From the NCBI RefSeq assembly GCF_004011835.1, contig NZ_RKLN01000006.1:62001-126000 (forward strand): DNA of 64,000 nt, in the 5' to 3' direction. The DNA is from Rhodococcus spongiicola. Its GTDB lineage: Bacteria; Actinomycetota; Actinomycetes; Mycobacteriales; Mycobacteriaceae. The translations under genes were made by a program, and so were the position numbers. The notes below the pieces were generated by a model, which was given only the letters and a program-made list of their open reading frames with translations, did not search any database and was not told the DNA's origin. Below, piece after piece: positions 25,725 through 33,792 of this stretch (position 1 is its first letter; each line of letters begins with the position of its first letter).

Positions 25725-26576
25725 ATGACGACCGTGAGCAAGCGCACAGGGGGCGAGATCGTGCCGGCATCGGCGGAGTTGGAGCTGTCCGATCCCGAGG
25801 TGGACGACGCCGTCGAGGATCTCTCCCAGGGCGGCGCGGCGGAGGACGCCGACCACGAACCGGAGTCCGAAGTCTCCTTCTCCCACGGCGATTCGATTCG
25901 GGTATTCCTGTACGACATCCCGAAGGACGGCAAGTGGACCGCCTACTACGAGTCCGGGATCAGACGCATCCGCGCCAAGAAGGTGAGCCCCTGGGTCTAC
26001 CTGGAAATGTTGTTCCGGGTCTTCCCCAGGCACGAGGTGCTGATCAAGGGGGAGCTCCTCAGCGTGAAGAGCCGGCCGTACCCGGATGACCCGAAGGTGC
26101 TCACCGAGGTGGCGCTCCTGGTGTATTTGGCAACCGAGGTGGCACTGTTCAAAGCCTTCCTCGAATGGGCCGGGACGGACGTCAGCGCGATACGGATCAC
26201 GCCCGACAGGCTCGACGACGTGGCTCGCAGGATCCACGACGACCTCTACCGAGTCCACCTGTTCAAGCAACGGCTCGTCGCGGCCGGCGTCGAGGACCCG
26301 GCCGAACTCGACGAGGACGTGTCGCGGCCGATCGAGGTCATCAAGAGCGAGATCGACGCGGTCCAGGATCTGCGGATCTCCGTCAGGCGATTTCGAGACC
26401 GGGTAATGCTGGCCAAGCGTCAACGGGTGGTCCAGGAGAGCCAGAACCTCGTCGGCAACATCGAGATGGCTACTTGGGACTCGGTGCAGCGCCGACAGGA
26501 GATGGTCGTCATGCGTGAATGGGTGGACAATCAACAGCGCGTGCTGCCGATTTCGAAGGCCGGCAAGCTGACCTGA
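25725..26576 (+). CDS. Hypothetical protein, 283 aa, coupled to Lsr2-like gene
   Basis: Not recognised. The first 50 residues are acidic and disordered (LELSDPEVDDAVEDLSQGG). Residues 50-115 look folded and beta-rich (SHGDSIRVFLYDIPKDGKWT, YYESGIRRIRAKKVSPWVYL). Residues 125-160 are hydrophobic-amphipathic (LTEVALLVYLATEVALFKAF), and 170-270 are charged helices that may form a coiled coil. There is no signal peptide and no clear membrane span, so it is predicted cytoplasmic. It begins 2 bp after the Lsr2-like stop. Its end is followed by a hairpin at 26582-26601. Function unknown; a partner of the short Lsr2-like protein is one option. Confidence 0.6.
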   Translation: MTTVSKRTGGEIVPASAELELSDPEVDDAVEDLSQGGAAEDADHEPESEVSFSHGDSIRVFLYDIPKDGKWTAYYESGIRRIRAKKVSPWVYLEMLFRVFPRHEVLIKGELLSVKSRPYPDDPKVLTEVALLVYLATEVALFKAFLEWAGTDVSAIRITPDRLDDVARRIHDDLYRVHLFKQRLVAAGVEDPAELDEDVSRPIEVIKSEIDAVQDLRISVRRFRDRVMLAKRQRVVQESQNLVGNIEMATWDSVQRRQEMVVMREWVDNQQRVLPISKAGKLT

Positions 26577-26581
26577 TACGC

Positions 26582-26601
26582 GCGCCCGGCTGAACGGGCG
26601 C
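26582..26601 (+). terminator. Hairpin after the Lsr2-like/unknown pair
   Basis: Stem GCGCCCG (26582-26588) with CGGGCGC (26595-26601), loop GCTGAA, 6 bp after the stop codon. No T tract follows; overlapping palindromes GCGCTAGCGC and TAGCGCTA lie just downstream. Confidence 0.45.
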
Positions 26602-26628
26602 TAGCGCCTTCCTATAGCGCTAGGTATA

Positions 26629-26644
26629 TGCTTGCCGATAAGCA
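26629..26644. promoter_or_regulatory. Candidate MarR operator
   Basis: Perfect inverted repeat TGCTT-N6-AAGCA in an AT-rich stretch 27 bp upstream of the MarR-type gene start, flanked by TATA-like bases on the left (GGTATA). Size and position fit autoregulatory MarR binding. A second palindrome TAGCGCTA sits at 26615-26622. Confidence 0.4.
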
Positions 26645-26670
26645 ATTAATTTCCACGAGTGGAGGTGGAT

Positions 26671-27129
26671 GTGACGAGCCTCTTCGACGACGACGAGGTG
26701 TCCCGGCTGCGGGTCACGCTCGGCCGTATCTCCCGCCAGGTCGACAGGCAGACCTCCGACGGTGAACTCACCAAGACGCAGTTCTCGATCCTCACGACGG
26801 CAGTGCGGCGCGGGCCGATCCGGGCCAGTGAGATGGCCGAGATCGAGACGGTCAACCCGACGATGCTGTCGCGGGCTATCGGCAAGATGGAGGGTGCGGG
26901 ACTGCTGCAGCGTTCCGAGGACCCTGAGGACGGTCGCGCAGTCGTCGTTTCGGCGACTTCCGCGGGAATCGCACTACACGCGGAACTGAGCGAGAAGCGA
27001 ACTCGCCTGTTTGCCGAATACCTCACCCAGCTCCCCGAAACGAAGACGCAGGCCCTACTCGACGCCCTCCCGGCCCTCGAGTCGCTCGCCGATCGGATGT
27101 GTCAGGCCGGGGCCATGGCCCGTTCGTGA
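26671..27129 (+). CDS. MarR-family transcriptional regulator
   Basis: A 152-aa winged-helix regulator. The DNA-binding domain runs from about residue 30 to 95: TKTQFSILTTAVRRGPIRAS, EIETVNPTMLSRAIGKMEGA, and the wing LLQRSEDPEDGRAVVVSATS with the conserved D.RA/V pattern. The dimerisation helices lie at both ends. GTG 26671 is chosen because GGAGG is 5 bases upstream; an in-frame GTG at 26659 has no site. It overlaps the MFS gene start (TGATG), so it very probably controls that exporter in response to a drug-like ligand. Confidence 0.85.
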   Translation: MTSLFDDDEVSRLRVTLGRISRQVDRQTSDGELTKTQFSILTTAVRRGPIRASEMAEIETVNPTMLSRAIGKMEGAGLLQRSEDPEDGRAVVVSATSAGIALHAELSEKRTRLFAEYLTQLPETKTQALLDALPALESLADRMCQAGAMARS

Positions 27130-28457
27130 TGGCGGTGACGGCTATCGGGCGCCAGACGTTTGCAGCGCTGGCCAATCGCAACTTCCGGAGGTTCATCGGC
27201 GGCCAGGCGGTCTCGCTCATCGGCACCTGGATGCAGATAGTCGCCCAGTCGTGGCTCGTCCTGGAGTTGACCGGGTCGGGCACCGATATCGGTATCGTCG
27301 TCGCCCTGCAGACCCTGCCGATCCTGCTTCTCGGACCATACGGCGGCGTGATCGCCGATCGATCGGACAAGCGTCGCTTGATGATCGGTCTGCAGTCGAT
27401 CATGGGTGTGCAGGCGCTGGTTCTCGGTGTGCTGACGATCACCGGCACCGTCGAGTTGTGGCAGGTGTATGTCCTCGCGTTCCTGCTCGGCCTCAACCAG
27501 TGCTTCGAAAACCCTGCTCGGCAATCGTTCCTGCTCGAGATGGTCGGCCCGAACGATTTGCGCAACGCCGTCAGCCTGCAGTCCACTCTGGTGAGTGCGT
27601 CCCGCATCATCGGACCGGCGGTGGCCGGTATGACGATCGCGGCCGGTGGCCTGGGGGTTTGCTTCCTGCTCAACGCCGCGAGTTTCGTGGCGGTGGTGGT
27701 GTCACTGCTCCGGCTGGATGTCACTGCGCTGCATCGGTCCGCGCCGGCGGAACGGACCCGCGGTCAGCTGCGCGAGGGGCTGCGCTATGTGCGCGGCAAT
27801 CGGAACCTCGCTGTGCCGCTGCTGATGATGGCCTTGATCGGCTGCCTGGCCTTTGAGTTCCAGGTGGTGTTGCCGATCGTCGCCGAGCAGACCTTCAATG
27901 CCGGGTCCGAGGCTTACGGCTTCATGACCGCGGCGATGGGTGTCGGGGCGGTGTGCGGCGGACTGCTCGTCGCCACGTGGGGAAGAACCGGCACGCGGGC
28001 GCTGATCGTAACTGCAGCCGCATTCGGTCTCGCACTTGTCGCGGCGTCCGCGGCACCCACACTGGGGCTCGAGATGATTGCCCTCGCTGTGGTCGGAGTG
28101 GTGAGCATTGCCTTCAACTCGATTTCCAACAGCACACTCCAGCTCGAGGCCGCACCTCACATGCGTGGCCGCGTCATGGCGCTGTGGTCCACCGGTTTTC
28201 TGGGCTCGACGGCCGTCGGAGGCCCCATCGCCGGTTGGGTCAGCCAGGAGTGGGGTGGACGGGCCGGCCTGCTGCTCGGCGCGATCACCTGTCTGGTCGT
28301 GGCCCTGGGCGCCGTGCTCGTGCTCGGGCGTGGCAAACAGGTCGCCGCGCATACCCATCCGATCGCCGAGGACCCGGAGGAGTTGATGGTCGAGGACCCG
28401 GCGATCTCCGAGGATCCCGCGGTGACCGAGGTGGACGCGCGCAGCAGGGCGGCGTGA
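27129..28457 (+). CDS. MFS exporter, EntS/DHA3-type
   Basis: A 442-aa major facilitator of the cytoplasmic membrane with about 12 helices. It begins FRRFIGGQAVSLIGTWMQIVAQSW, typical of the DHA3/EntS-like drug or siderophore exporters, and has the loop 2-3 motif GGVIADRSDKRRLM. The C-terminal half repeats the fold (AYGFMTAAMGVGAVCGGLLV, MRGRVMALWSTGFLGSTAVG). The last 35 residues are acidic and repetitive (EDPEELMVEDPAISEDPAVT) and cytoplasmic. Start-stop overlap with the MarR gene marks an operon. The substrate is unknown; efflux of a toxic small molecule is the default inference. Confidence 0.85.
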   Translation: MAVTAIGRQTFAALANRNFRRFIGGQAVSLIGTWMQIVAQSWLVLELTGSGTDIGIVVALQTLPILLLGPYGGVIADRSDKRRLMIGLQSIMGVQALVLGVLTITGTVELWQVYVLAFLLGLNQCFENPARQSFLLEMVGPNDLRNAVSLQSTLVSASRIIGPAVAGMTIAAGGLGVCFLLNAASFVAVVVSLLRLDVTALHRSAPAERTRGQLREGLRYVRGNRNLAVPLLMMALIGCLAFEFQVVLPIVAEQTFNAGSEAYGFMTAAMGVGAVCGGLLVATWGRTGTRALIVTAAAFGLALVAASAAPTLGLEMIALAVVGVVSIAFNSISNSTLQLEAAPHMRGRVMALWSTGFLGSTAVGGPIAGWVSQEWGGRAGLLLGAITCLVVALGAVLVLGRGKQVAAHTHPIAEDPEELMVEDPAISEDPAVTEVDARSRAA

Positions 28458-28480
28458 CCTTCGACCAGGGCTAGGTTCCA

Positions 28481-28521
28481 CTACCGGGCGCACTGCCGTC
28501 TGGGCTACCGGGCGCACTGCC
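28481..28521. repeat. 17-bp direct repeat after the MFS gene
   Basis: Two identical 17-bp copies (CTACCGGGCGCACTGCC) at 28481-28497 and 28505-28521, spaced 24 bp apart in the gap before yceI. Confidence 0.7.
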
Positions 28522-28590
28522 CGCTGTGTCTTTGCTGTACGAATCGTGTGAATTGTGGCGCCTTCGGATGCGTGCTCATACCCTGAGCTG

Positions 28591-29274
28591 ATGAAAAAAT
28601 GGTGGATCATCGGTGTCGCGGTAGTCGTTGTGTTTGTGGGTGTGCTCGCGGGTCCCTGGGCCTGGGGCACGTTCATCGCCAAGGACGACGCCCCAGCAGC
28701 AACCGTCTCGACCGAGGGCGCACAGGCCGCGTCGGGGCCGGTGGACGGGCAGTGGACGGTCACACCGGGTTCTGAGGCGAACGTGACCGCCGCCGGATAC
28801 CGAGTCTCCGAGGTCCTCAACGGCGCCCGGGTCCATGTCGTCGGCAGCACCGACCAAGTCACCGGGTCGGTGGACATCTCCGGTCAGAAGATGACCTCGG
28901 CCGAGGTCGTCGTACAGGTCGCCGGCATCGCCACCGACAACGGGCTTCGTGACGGTCAGTTCCGCAACAACGTCATGGATGTGACCGCGTTCCCGACCGC
29001 GTCGTTCACCATCGACAGCCCGGTCGACCTCACGGCGCTGCCCGCCGACGGCACCGCCACGACCGTGACGGCGAACGGATCGCTGACCCTCAAGGGGCAG
29101 ACGCGTCCGGCGAGTGTGGACGTAACGGTATTGCATTCCGGTGACTCGCTGATCGCGTCCGGCAGTATTCCCGTGACCTGGACCGACTACGGAATCACTC
29201 CACCGTCACTGGGATTCGTGACCGTCGACGACAGCGGTACAGTCGATTTCCTGGTGAATCTTGCCCGTGCCTGA
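28591..29274 (+). CDS. YceI-family lipid-binding protein, membrane anchored
   Basis: A 227-aa protein with an N-terminal membrane segment (WWIIGVAVVVVFVGVLAGPWA, residues 4-24) and a YceI beta-barrel from about residue 50: DGQWTVTPGSEANVTAAGYR, VTGSVDISGQKMTSAEVVVQ, RNNVMDVTAFPTASFTIDS, ANGSLTLKGQTRPASVDVTV and GFVTVDDSGTVDFLVN. The domain binds isoprenoid-like or other amphiphilic ligands in known members. It is predicted to be anchored with the barrel outside. ATG 28591 follows GAGCTG only weakly. It stands alone, convergent with the DeoR gene. Confidence 0.85.
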   Translation: MKKWWIIGVAVVVVFVGVLAGPWAWGTFIAKDDAPAATVSTEGAQAASGPVDGQWTVTPGSEANVTAAGYRVSEVLNGARVHVVGSTDQVTGSVDISGQKMTSAEVVVQVAGIATDNGLRDGQFRNNVMDVTAFPTASFTIDSPVDLTALPADGTATTVTANGSLTLKGQTRPASVDVTVLHSGDSLIASGSIPVTWTDYGITPPSLGFVTVDDSGTVDFLVNLARA

Positions 29275-29333
29275 CGACACGCCTCGACCCGGGCGGTGTC
29301 CGGACGCGTAGCCGAGACCTCCCGCCGGGACGG

Positions 29334-30158
29334 TCATCGTTCCGAGACGGGTTCGACGACATGGATCTTGACCCCCGCCCGTTCGATGAGTTCGAGCTCC
29401 GTCGCGTCGGCGCTCGGGTCGGTGATCAGGTCGTCGACCTGGTCGAGGTCTGCCACCTTCGCGAACCTGACCTGCCCGATCTTGGAACCGTCGGCTACGA
29501 CGACGACTCGGCGTGCGTTCGTGACCATCGCATTGTTCGTTCGGGCCTCGGTCTCGTCATGAGTGGTGGTGCCGCCGTCAGCGCTGATTCCGTCCACACC
29601 GATGAACGCAGTGCCGACGGTTATCGAGTGGAAGATGCTCTCTGCGATCGGCCCGACGGCCTCGAACGACTTCGAGCGCACAAGACCGCCGGCCATGATC
29701 ACCTTGCTCTGCGGGCTCGTGGCGCATTCCATGGCGATGGTGAGCGCATTCGTCACGATCGTCAGTTCCGCTCGGCCGCGGAGTGCCCTTGCCAGCTCGG
29801 CCGTGGTGGTGCCGCCGCTCAGCGCTATCGCGTACGGCCCCGGAGGGACCATGGCGGCAGCTTGTTGGCCGATGCTGCGCTTTGCTTCGTGAAACTGAGT
29901 ATCACGAAGCCGGACGGGTAGTTCGCTTTCCGTATCCAGGGCGCGGGCACCACCGTGGGTACGGACGAGCAAGCCTTGTTCTTCCAGCGCGGCCAGGTCT
30001 CGGCGCAGCGTCGCCGAGGACACTCCCAGATCCCGGGCGAGAGCAGGCAGAGACACACTTTCGCTGTCGTGAATGATGGACAGCACTGCTCTCATGCGGT
30101 CGGACCGTTTCGCCGAGACGGCGCGAGGGTCCGCCTGGGCGTAGCTGCGCTTGGACAT
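29334..30158 (-). CDS. DeoR/AgaR-family regulator of the amino-sugar operon
   Basis: A 274-aa DeoR-family repressor. The N-terminal HTH is at about residues 20-75 (RMRAVLSIIHDSESVSLPAL, LGVSSATLRRDLAALEEQGL, VRTHGGA), and the sugar-phosphate sensor domain follows, with SGGTTTAELARALRGR, IVTNALTIAMECA and GVDGISADGGTTTHDETEAR. The ATG at 30158 follows GGAGGG. It is divergent from the tagatose-bisphosphate aldolase operon with a 166-bp AT-rich intergenic region containing a candidate operator. The effector is probably a phosphorylated intermediate such as tagatose-6-phosphate or its bisphosphate, by analogy with AgaR/GatR. Confidence 0.85.
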   Translation of the reverse strand: MSKRSYAQADPRAVSAKRSDRMRAVLSIIHDSESVSLPALARDLGVSSATLRRDLAALEEQGLLVRTHGGARALDTESELPVRLRDTQFHEAKRSIGQQAAAMVPPGPYAIALSGGTTTAELARALRGRAELTIVTNALTIAMECATSPQSKVIMAGGLVRSKSFEAVGPIAESIFHSITVGTAFIGVDGISADGGTTTHDETEARTNNAMVTNARRVVVVADGSKIGQVRFAKVADLDQVDDLITDPSADATELELIERAGVKIHVVEPVSER

Positions 30159-30197
30159 CCGCCCTCCAGTTCGAACGATCATAAAACGCTCACTATT

Positions 30198-30218
30198 TTT
30201 GCACATTCTTAACGCAAA
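30198..30218. promoter_or_regulatory. Candidate DeoR-type operator
   Basis: Inverted repeat TTTGC-N11-GCAAA in the AT-rich divergent promoter region, 40 bp upstream of the regulator start and 107 bp upstream of the aldolase start. A third TTGCG element follows at 30231. Not experimentally known. Confidence 0.35.
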
Positions 30219-30324
30219 TGGCTCGAAATATTGCGCGATACGCGCGTCGGGCCGATCATCGTGGCATGGCCCATCTCACTTCCACGGATATGAGCGGAAG
30301 GCGTATGTCAACGTCGGATCGTCG

Positions 30325-31251
30325 ATGACCCTTGTAAGAACCAGCGAGTTGGTCCGATCGGCGGTCTCTGCGAGTGGCGCGGTAGTCGGGTTCAATGTGA
30401 TCACCCTCGAGCACGCGGAGGGGATTGCAGAGGGAGTCGAACGAGCAGGCGCCCGGGCCATACTCCAGATCAGCGAGAACGCGGTCAGATTCCACCGTGG
30501 GCGGATCGAGCCGATCCTGGCCGGCTGCGCCCAGGTTGCGGAGCAGTCCTCGGCCAAACTGTCGATCCACCTGGATCACTTCGAGGACCTCGCGCTCACC
30601 GAACGAGCCATCGACGTCGCCCGTGACTTGGGTGCCAGTTCGATCATGGTCGATGCGGCACGTCTCGACCACGACCACAACGTCGCGCAGACCAGGGAAT
30701 CAGCGAAGCACGCCCATCTACACGGTCTCTGGGTGGAAGCCGAACTAGGCGAGATCGGCGGTAAGGACGGCGCCCATGCGCCCGGCGTTCGCACCGATCC
30801 GATCGAGGCCCGTGACTTCGTCGAGAGAACTTGTGTGGACGGACTGGCGGTCGCAGTCGGAAGTTCGCACGCGATGACGACCAAGGACGCGCAGATCGAC
30901 ATCGGTCTGATCGAGAAATTACGCGAGTCGGTCCCCGTTCCGCTCGTCCTGCACGGTTCCTCCGGGGTCGACGACAGCCGGCTCGCCGAGGCCGTACGCG
31001 CGGGAATACGCAAAGTCAATGTTGGTACTGCACTGAATATTGGCTTCACGCAACAGATTCGGGAGTTTCTGGGGGGTCACCCAGACATCACGGATCCGCG
31101 CAAGTACTTGGATGGCGCCCGGTCGAGCATAAGCGACTCGGTCGCACACCTGTGCGCCGTCGTGGACGAAGCAACCTCGAGCCCGCAGGCGCTTGCACAG
31201 TGGGCTACCGGTGGTCGGTCCTCCGTGGGCGCACCGGTCGAGCCCAACTAA
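30325..31251 (+). CDS. Class II tagatose-1,6-bisphosphate/fructose-bisphosphate aldolase
   Basis: A 308-aa zinc aldolase, catalytic subunit of the GatY/KbaY/AgaY type, splitting tagatose-1,6-bisphosphate to dihydroxyacetone phosphate and glyceraldehyde-3-phosphate. Signatures: VGFNVITLEHAEGIAEGVER, the catalytic IHLDHFEDLALTERAI with the Asp and zinc His, VEAELGEIGGKDG, VLHGSSGVDDSRLAEAVRAG with a zinc His, and KVNVGTALNIGFTQQ for phosphate binding. ATG 30325 is used; the ribosome site is weak. It leads an operon with the GatZ-type partner subunit, which stabilises these enzymes, AgaS, a kinase and a permease. Confidence 0.88.
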   Translation: MTLVRTSELVRSAVSASGAVVGFNVITLEHAEGIAEGVERAGARAILQISENAVRFHRGRIEPILAGCAQVAEQSSAKLSIHLDHFEDLALTERAIDVARDLGASSIMVDAARLDHDHNVAQTRESAKHAHLHGLWVEAELGEIGGKDGAHAPGVRTDPIEARDFVERTCVDGLAVAVGSSHAMTTKDAQIDIGLIEKLRESVPVPLVLHGSSGVDDSRLAEAVRAGIRKVNVGTALNIGFTQQIREFLGGHPDITDPRKYLDGARSSISDSVAHLCAVVDEATSSPQALAQWATGGRSSVGAPVEPN

Positions 31252-31274
31252 GCCAGCCCGGACACGGAGGAATG

Positions 31275-32606
31275 ATGGTTGGTCATCTGTGGAACACCGT
31301 TAGCCGCCACAAATCGGGAGAGCCGGTCGGCACCTACTCGGTGTGCTCGGCGCACCCGATGGTGCTCGAAGCGGCGATTCGACAGGCGATCGACGACGAC
31401 ACCTACGTTCTGATCGAGGCCACGTCGAACCAGGTCGACCAGTTCGGCGGCTACACCGGAATGCGGCCCGCCGACTTCCGGGAGAAGGTGTTCGCGATCG
31501 CGGACGCGAACGAGTTCGCGCGGGATCGAATCGTGCTGGGCGGCGACCATCTCGGACCGAACCGCTGGCGGAAAGAGCCGGCGGAGGCGGCCATGGCCAA
31601 GGCAGAAGATCTTGTCGAGGCATACGTGGCGGCCGGTTACACGAAGATCCATCTCGACTGCAGCATGTCCTGCGCTGGGGATCCGGTGCCCGCCGGCGAC
31701 GACCTGGTGGCCGAGCGGACGGCCCGGTTGCTTCGGGTCGCCGAGGACGCCGCGAAGCGAGAAGGGATCACCGACGACATCCTCTACGTCATCGGCACCG
31801 AGGTTCCCGTCCCGGGAGGGTCGGCCGAAACCCTCGGCGGGTTGACCGCCACCTGCCCGCAGGCGGCTCGTCGTACGCTCGAGCGGCACCGGGCTGCGTT
31901 CAGTGAATTCGGACTCGACCACGTCTGGCCGCGAATCATCGCCATGGTCGTCCAGCCGGGTGTCGAATTCGACCACTTGCAGGTCGTCGACTACCGCCAC
32001 GACCGGACCACCGAGCTGCGCACCGTGCTCGACGACCAGCCCAACCTGGTCTTCGAGGCGCACTCGACCGACTATCAGAGCAGCGAACGGCTCGACGAAC
32101 TCGTCGGAGACCACTGGGCCATTCTCAAGGTCGGACCCGGCTTGACCTTCGCGATGAGAGAAGCGCTCTTCGCGTTGGCCCTCATTGAGGATGAGCTGGT
32201 CCCCACCGACGTCCGGTCGCACCTGATCGACGTCATCGAACGCCGGATGCTTGCCCGGCCCGAGTACTGGGAGGGCTACTACGACGGCGATCCGGAAGAG
32301 CAGCGGATCGCGCGCCGATTCAGCTTCAGTGACCGGTTGCGCTACTACTGGCCGGATCCGGAGATCGAAGCCGCAGTGGACCGCCTGTACGAGAACCTCG
32401 CGCGCGTCTCTATCCCCCTCCCGTTGATCAGCCAGTTCCTCCCTGACCAGTACGCCCGAGTCCATGCCGGTGTCCTGGCACCGGAACCCCACGAACTCGT
32501 CCGCGACAAGATCCGCGACGCGCTGCGGCCCTACGCCGCCGCATGTCTCCCGACCGCGGTCGACGACCGCGCCCAACTCGTAACAACCGGAGAAGCCCTT
32601 GTCTAG
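31275..32606 (+). CDS. Tagatose-bisphosphate aldolase non-catalytic subunit (GatZ/KbaZ/AgaZ family)
   Basis: A 443-aa protein of the GatZ/KbaZ family, which is required for full activity and stability of the KbaY/GatY aldolase. Clear family stretches: GTYSVCSAHPMVLEAAIRQA, VLIEATSNQVDQFGGYTGMR, ILGGDHLGPNRW-like RIVLGGDHLGPNRWRKEPAE, YTKIHLDCSMSCAGDP, YVIGTEVPVPGGSAE and LKVGPGLTFAMREALFALAL. Two adjacent ATGs occur at 31272 and 31275; the second has the better spacing (4 bases) from GGAGG. It overlaps the AgaS gene by 8 bp. Confidence 0.9.
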   Translation: MVGHLWNTVSRHKSGEPVGTYSVCSAHPMVLEAAIRQAIDDDTYVLIEATSNQVDQFGGYTGMRPADFREKVFAIADANEFARDRIVLGGDHLGPNRWRKEPAEAAMAKAEDLVEAYVAAGYTKIHLDCSMSCAGDPVPAGDDLVAERTARLLRVAEDAAKREGITDDILYVIGTEVPVPGGSAETLGGLTATCPQAARRTLERHRAAFSEFGLDHVWPRIIAMVVQPGVEFDHLQVVDYRHDRTTELRTVLDDQPNLVFEAHSTDYQSSERLDELVGDHWAILKVGPGLTFAMREALFALALIEDELVPTDVRSHLIDVIERRMLARPEYWEGYYDGDPEEQRIARRFSFSDRLRYYWPDPEIEAAVDRLYENLARVSIPLPLISQFLPDQYARVHAGVLAPEPHELVRDKIRDALRPYAAACLPTAVDDRAQLVTTGEALV

Positions 32607-33792
32607 CTCACCGTCTAGCTCACCGATCTCACCCGTCGCTCTTCCTGCGGTCCCCGGATCGGAGGCAACGGCCCGCGAAATCGTCCAACAGCCCGAGATT
32701 TGGCGGCAGGTGGCGGCCGATGCCGTGCAGCTCCGCGAAGCCGTGGACGGTTTCGTCGGCCCACTGCTCGCGCGTGCCGATCTTCGCGTGATCATCACCG
32801 GCGCAGGCACATCGGCCTTCGTCGGCCAGATCGCCGCACCCACTCTGGCCCGAGTACTCAATCGGCGCGTCTACGCTGTGGCGACGACGGATATCGTCTC
32901 GAACCCACGGGAGTACTTCGCAGAAGACGTTCCGACACTGTTGGTTTCGATTGCCAGATCCGGCAGGAGCCCCGAGAGTGTGGCCGCGACACGGCTGGCC
33001 GACGAACGCCTCAGTGAGGTAAGACATCTGATCCTGACCTGCGATCCGACAGGAGACCTCTACCTGGACCACCAGACGCGAGAGCAGTCGATGGTGGTGC
33101 TGATGCCCGACCGTGCTAACGATGAGGGCTTCGCGATGACATCGAGTTTTTCCTCGATGTTGTTGTCGTGCCTGTTGATTCTGGGCCACGACGATCGGTC
33201 GCTCGTCGAGGCACTCGGCGGCGCCGCGGAAGACATCCTCACAACATGGCAGGGGAGGATCGCTGCGCTCACGGAACGCGGGTACGAGCGCGTCGTCTAC
33301 CTCGGTAGCGGCCCGCTGGCCGGGCTCGCTCGTGAATCGGCCCTCAAGCTGCTCGAGCTCACTGCTGGAAGGATCGTGACTTACCACGATTCCGCACTCG
33401 GGTTTCGTCACGGCCCCAAGGCCGTTGTCGACGACCACACCCTCGTCGTCGTCTATATCTCGTCGGACCCGTACACCCGGCAGTACGACCTCGATATCGT
33501 CGCCGAACTGCGTGCGGATCGCGGCGCCGACAACGTGATCGCCGTTGCCGCAGAGCCGATCCCGCCCGTGCTCGGCGACGCGTGGGTCCTGGGAGGTGTT
33601 GCCGGTGTCGGGGACTCCTTCCTGGCAGCAGCGTACGTGGTCGTCGCACAACTCCTGGGGCTGTCCTTCGCCCTGCACATCGGAACAACCCCCGACAACC
33701 CGTTTCCCGCCGGGGACGTCAACCGGGTCGTGAAGGGTGTGACCATCCACCCGTTGGCCGTGGCCAACGCCTCAGCGAAAGCGATCCGATGA
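32599..33792 (+). CDS. agaS: SIS-domain galactosamine-6-phosphate deaminase/isomerase AgaS
   Basis: A 397-aa protein with two sugar isomerase (SIS) domains, matching AgaS, which converts galactosamine-6-phosphate to tagatose-6-phosphate plus ammonia. First SIS: VIITGAGTSAFVGQIAAPTL, LLVSIARSGRSPESVAATRL. Second SIS: VYLGSGPLAGLARESALKLL, then ELTAGRIVTYHDSALGFRHG with the catalytic-type Glu/His region. The start is TTG at 32599, overlapping the upstream gene by 8 bp; GGAGAAG is only 3 bases before it, so the exact start is uncertain. The first 12 residues are Ser/Pro rich (SSSPSSSPIS). Its stop overlaps the kinase start. Confidence 0.87.
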   Translation: MSSSPSSSPISPVALPAVPGSEATAREIVQQPEIWRQVAADAVQLREAVDGFVGPLLARADLRVIITGAGTSAFVGQIAAPTLARVLNRRVYAVATTDIVSNPREYFAEDVPTLLVSIARSGRSPESVAATRLADERLSEVRHLILTCDPTGDLYLDHQTREQSMVVLMPDRANDEGFAMTSSFSSMLLSCLLILGHDDRSLVEALGGAAEDILTTWQGRIAALTERGYERVVYLGSGPLAGLARESALKLLELTAGRIVTYHDSALGFRHGPKAVVDDHTLVVVYISSDPYTRQYDLDIVAELRADRGADNVIAVAAEPIPPVLGDAWVLGGVAGVGDSFLAAAYVVVAQLLGLSFALHIGTTPDNPFPAGDVNRVVKGVTIHPLAVANASAKAIR

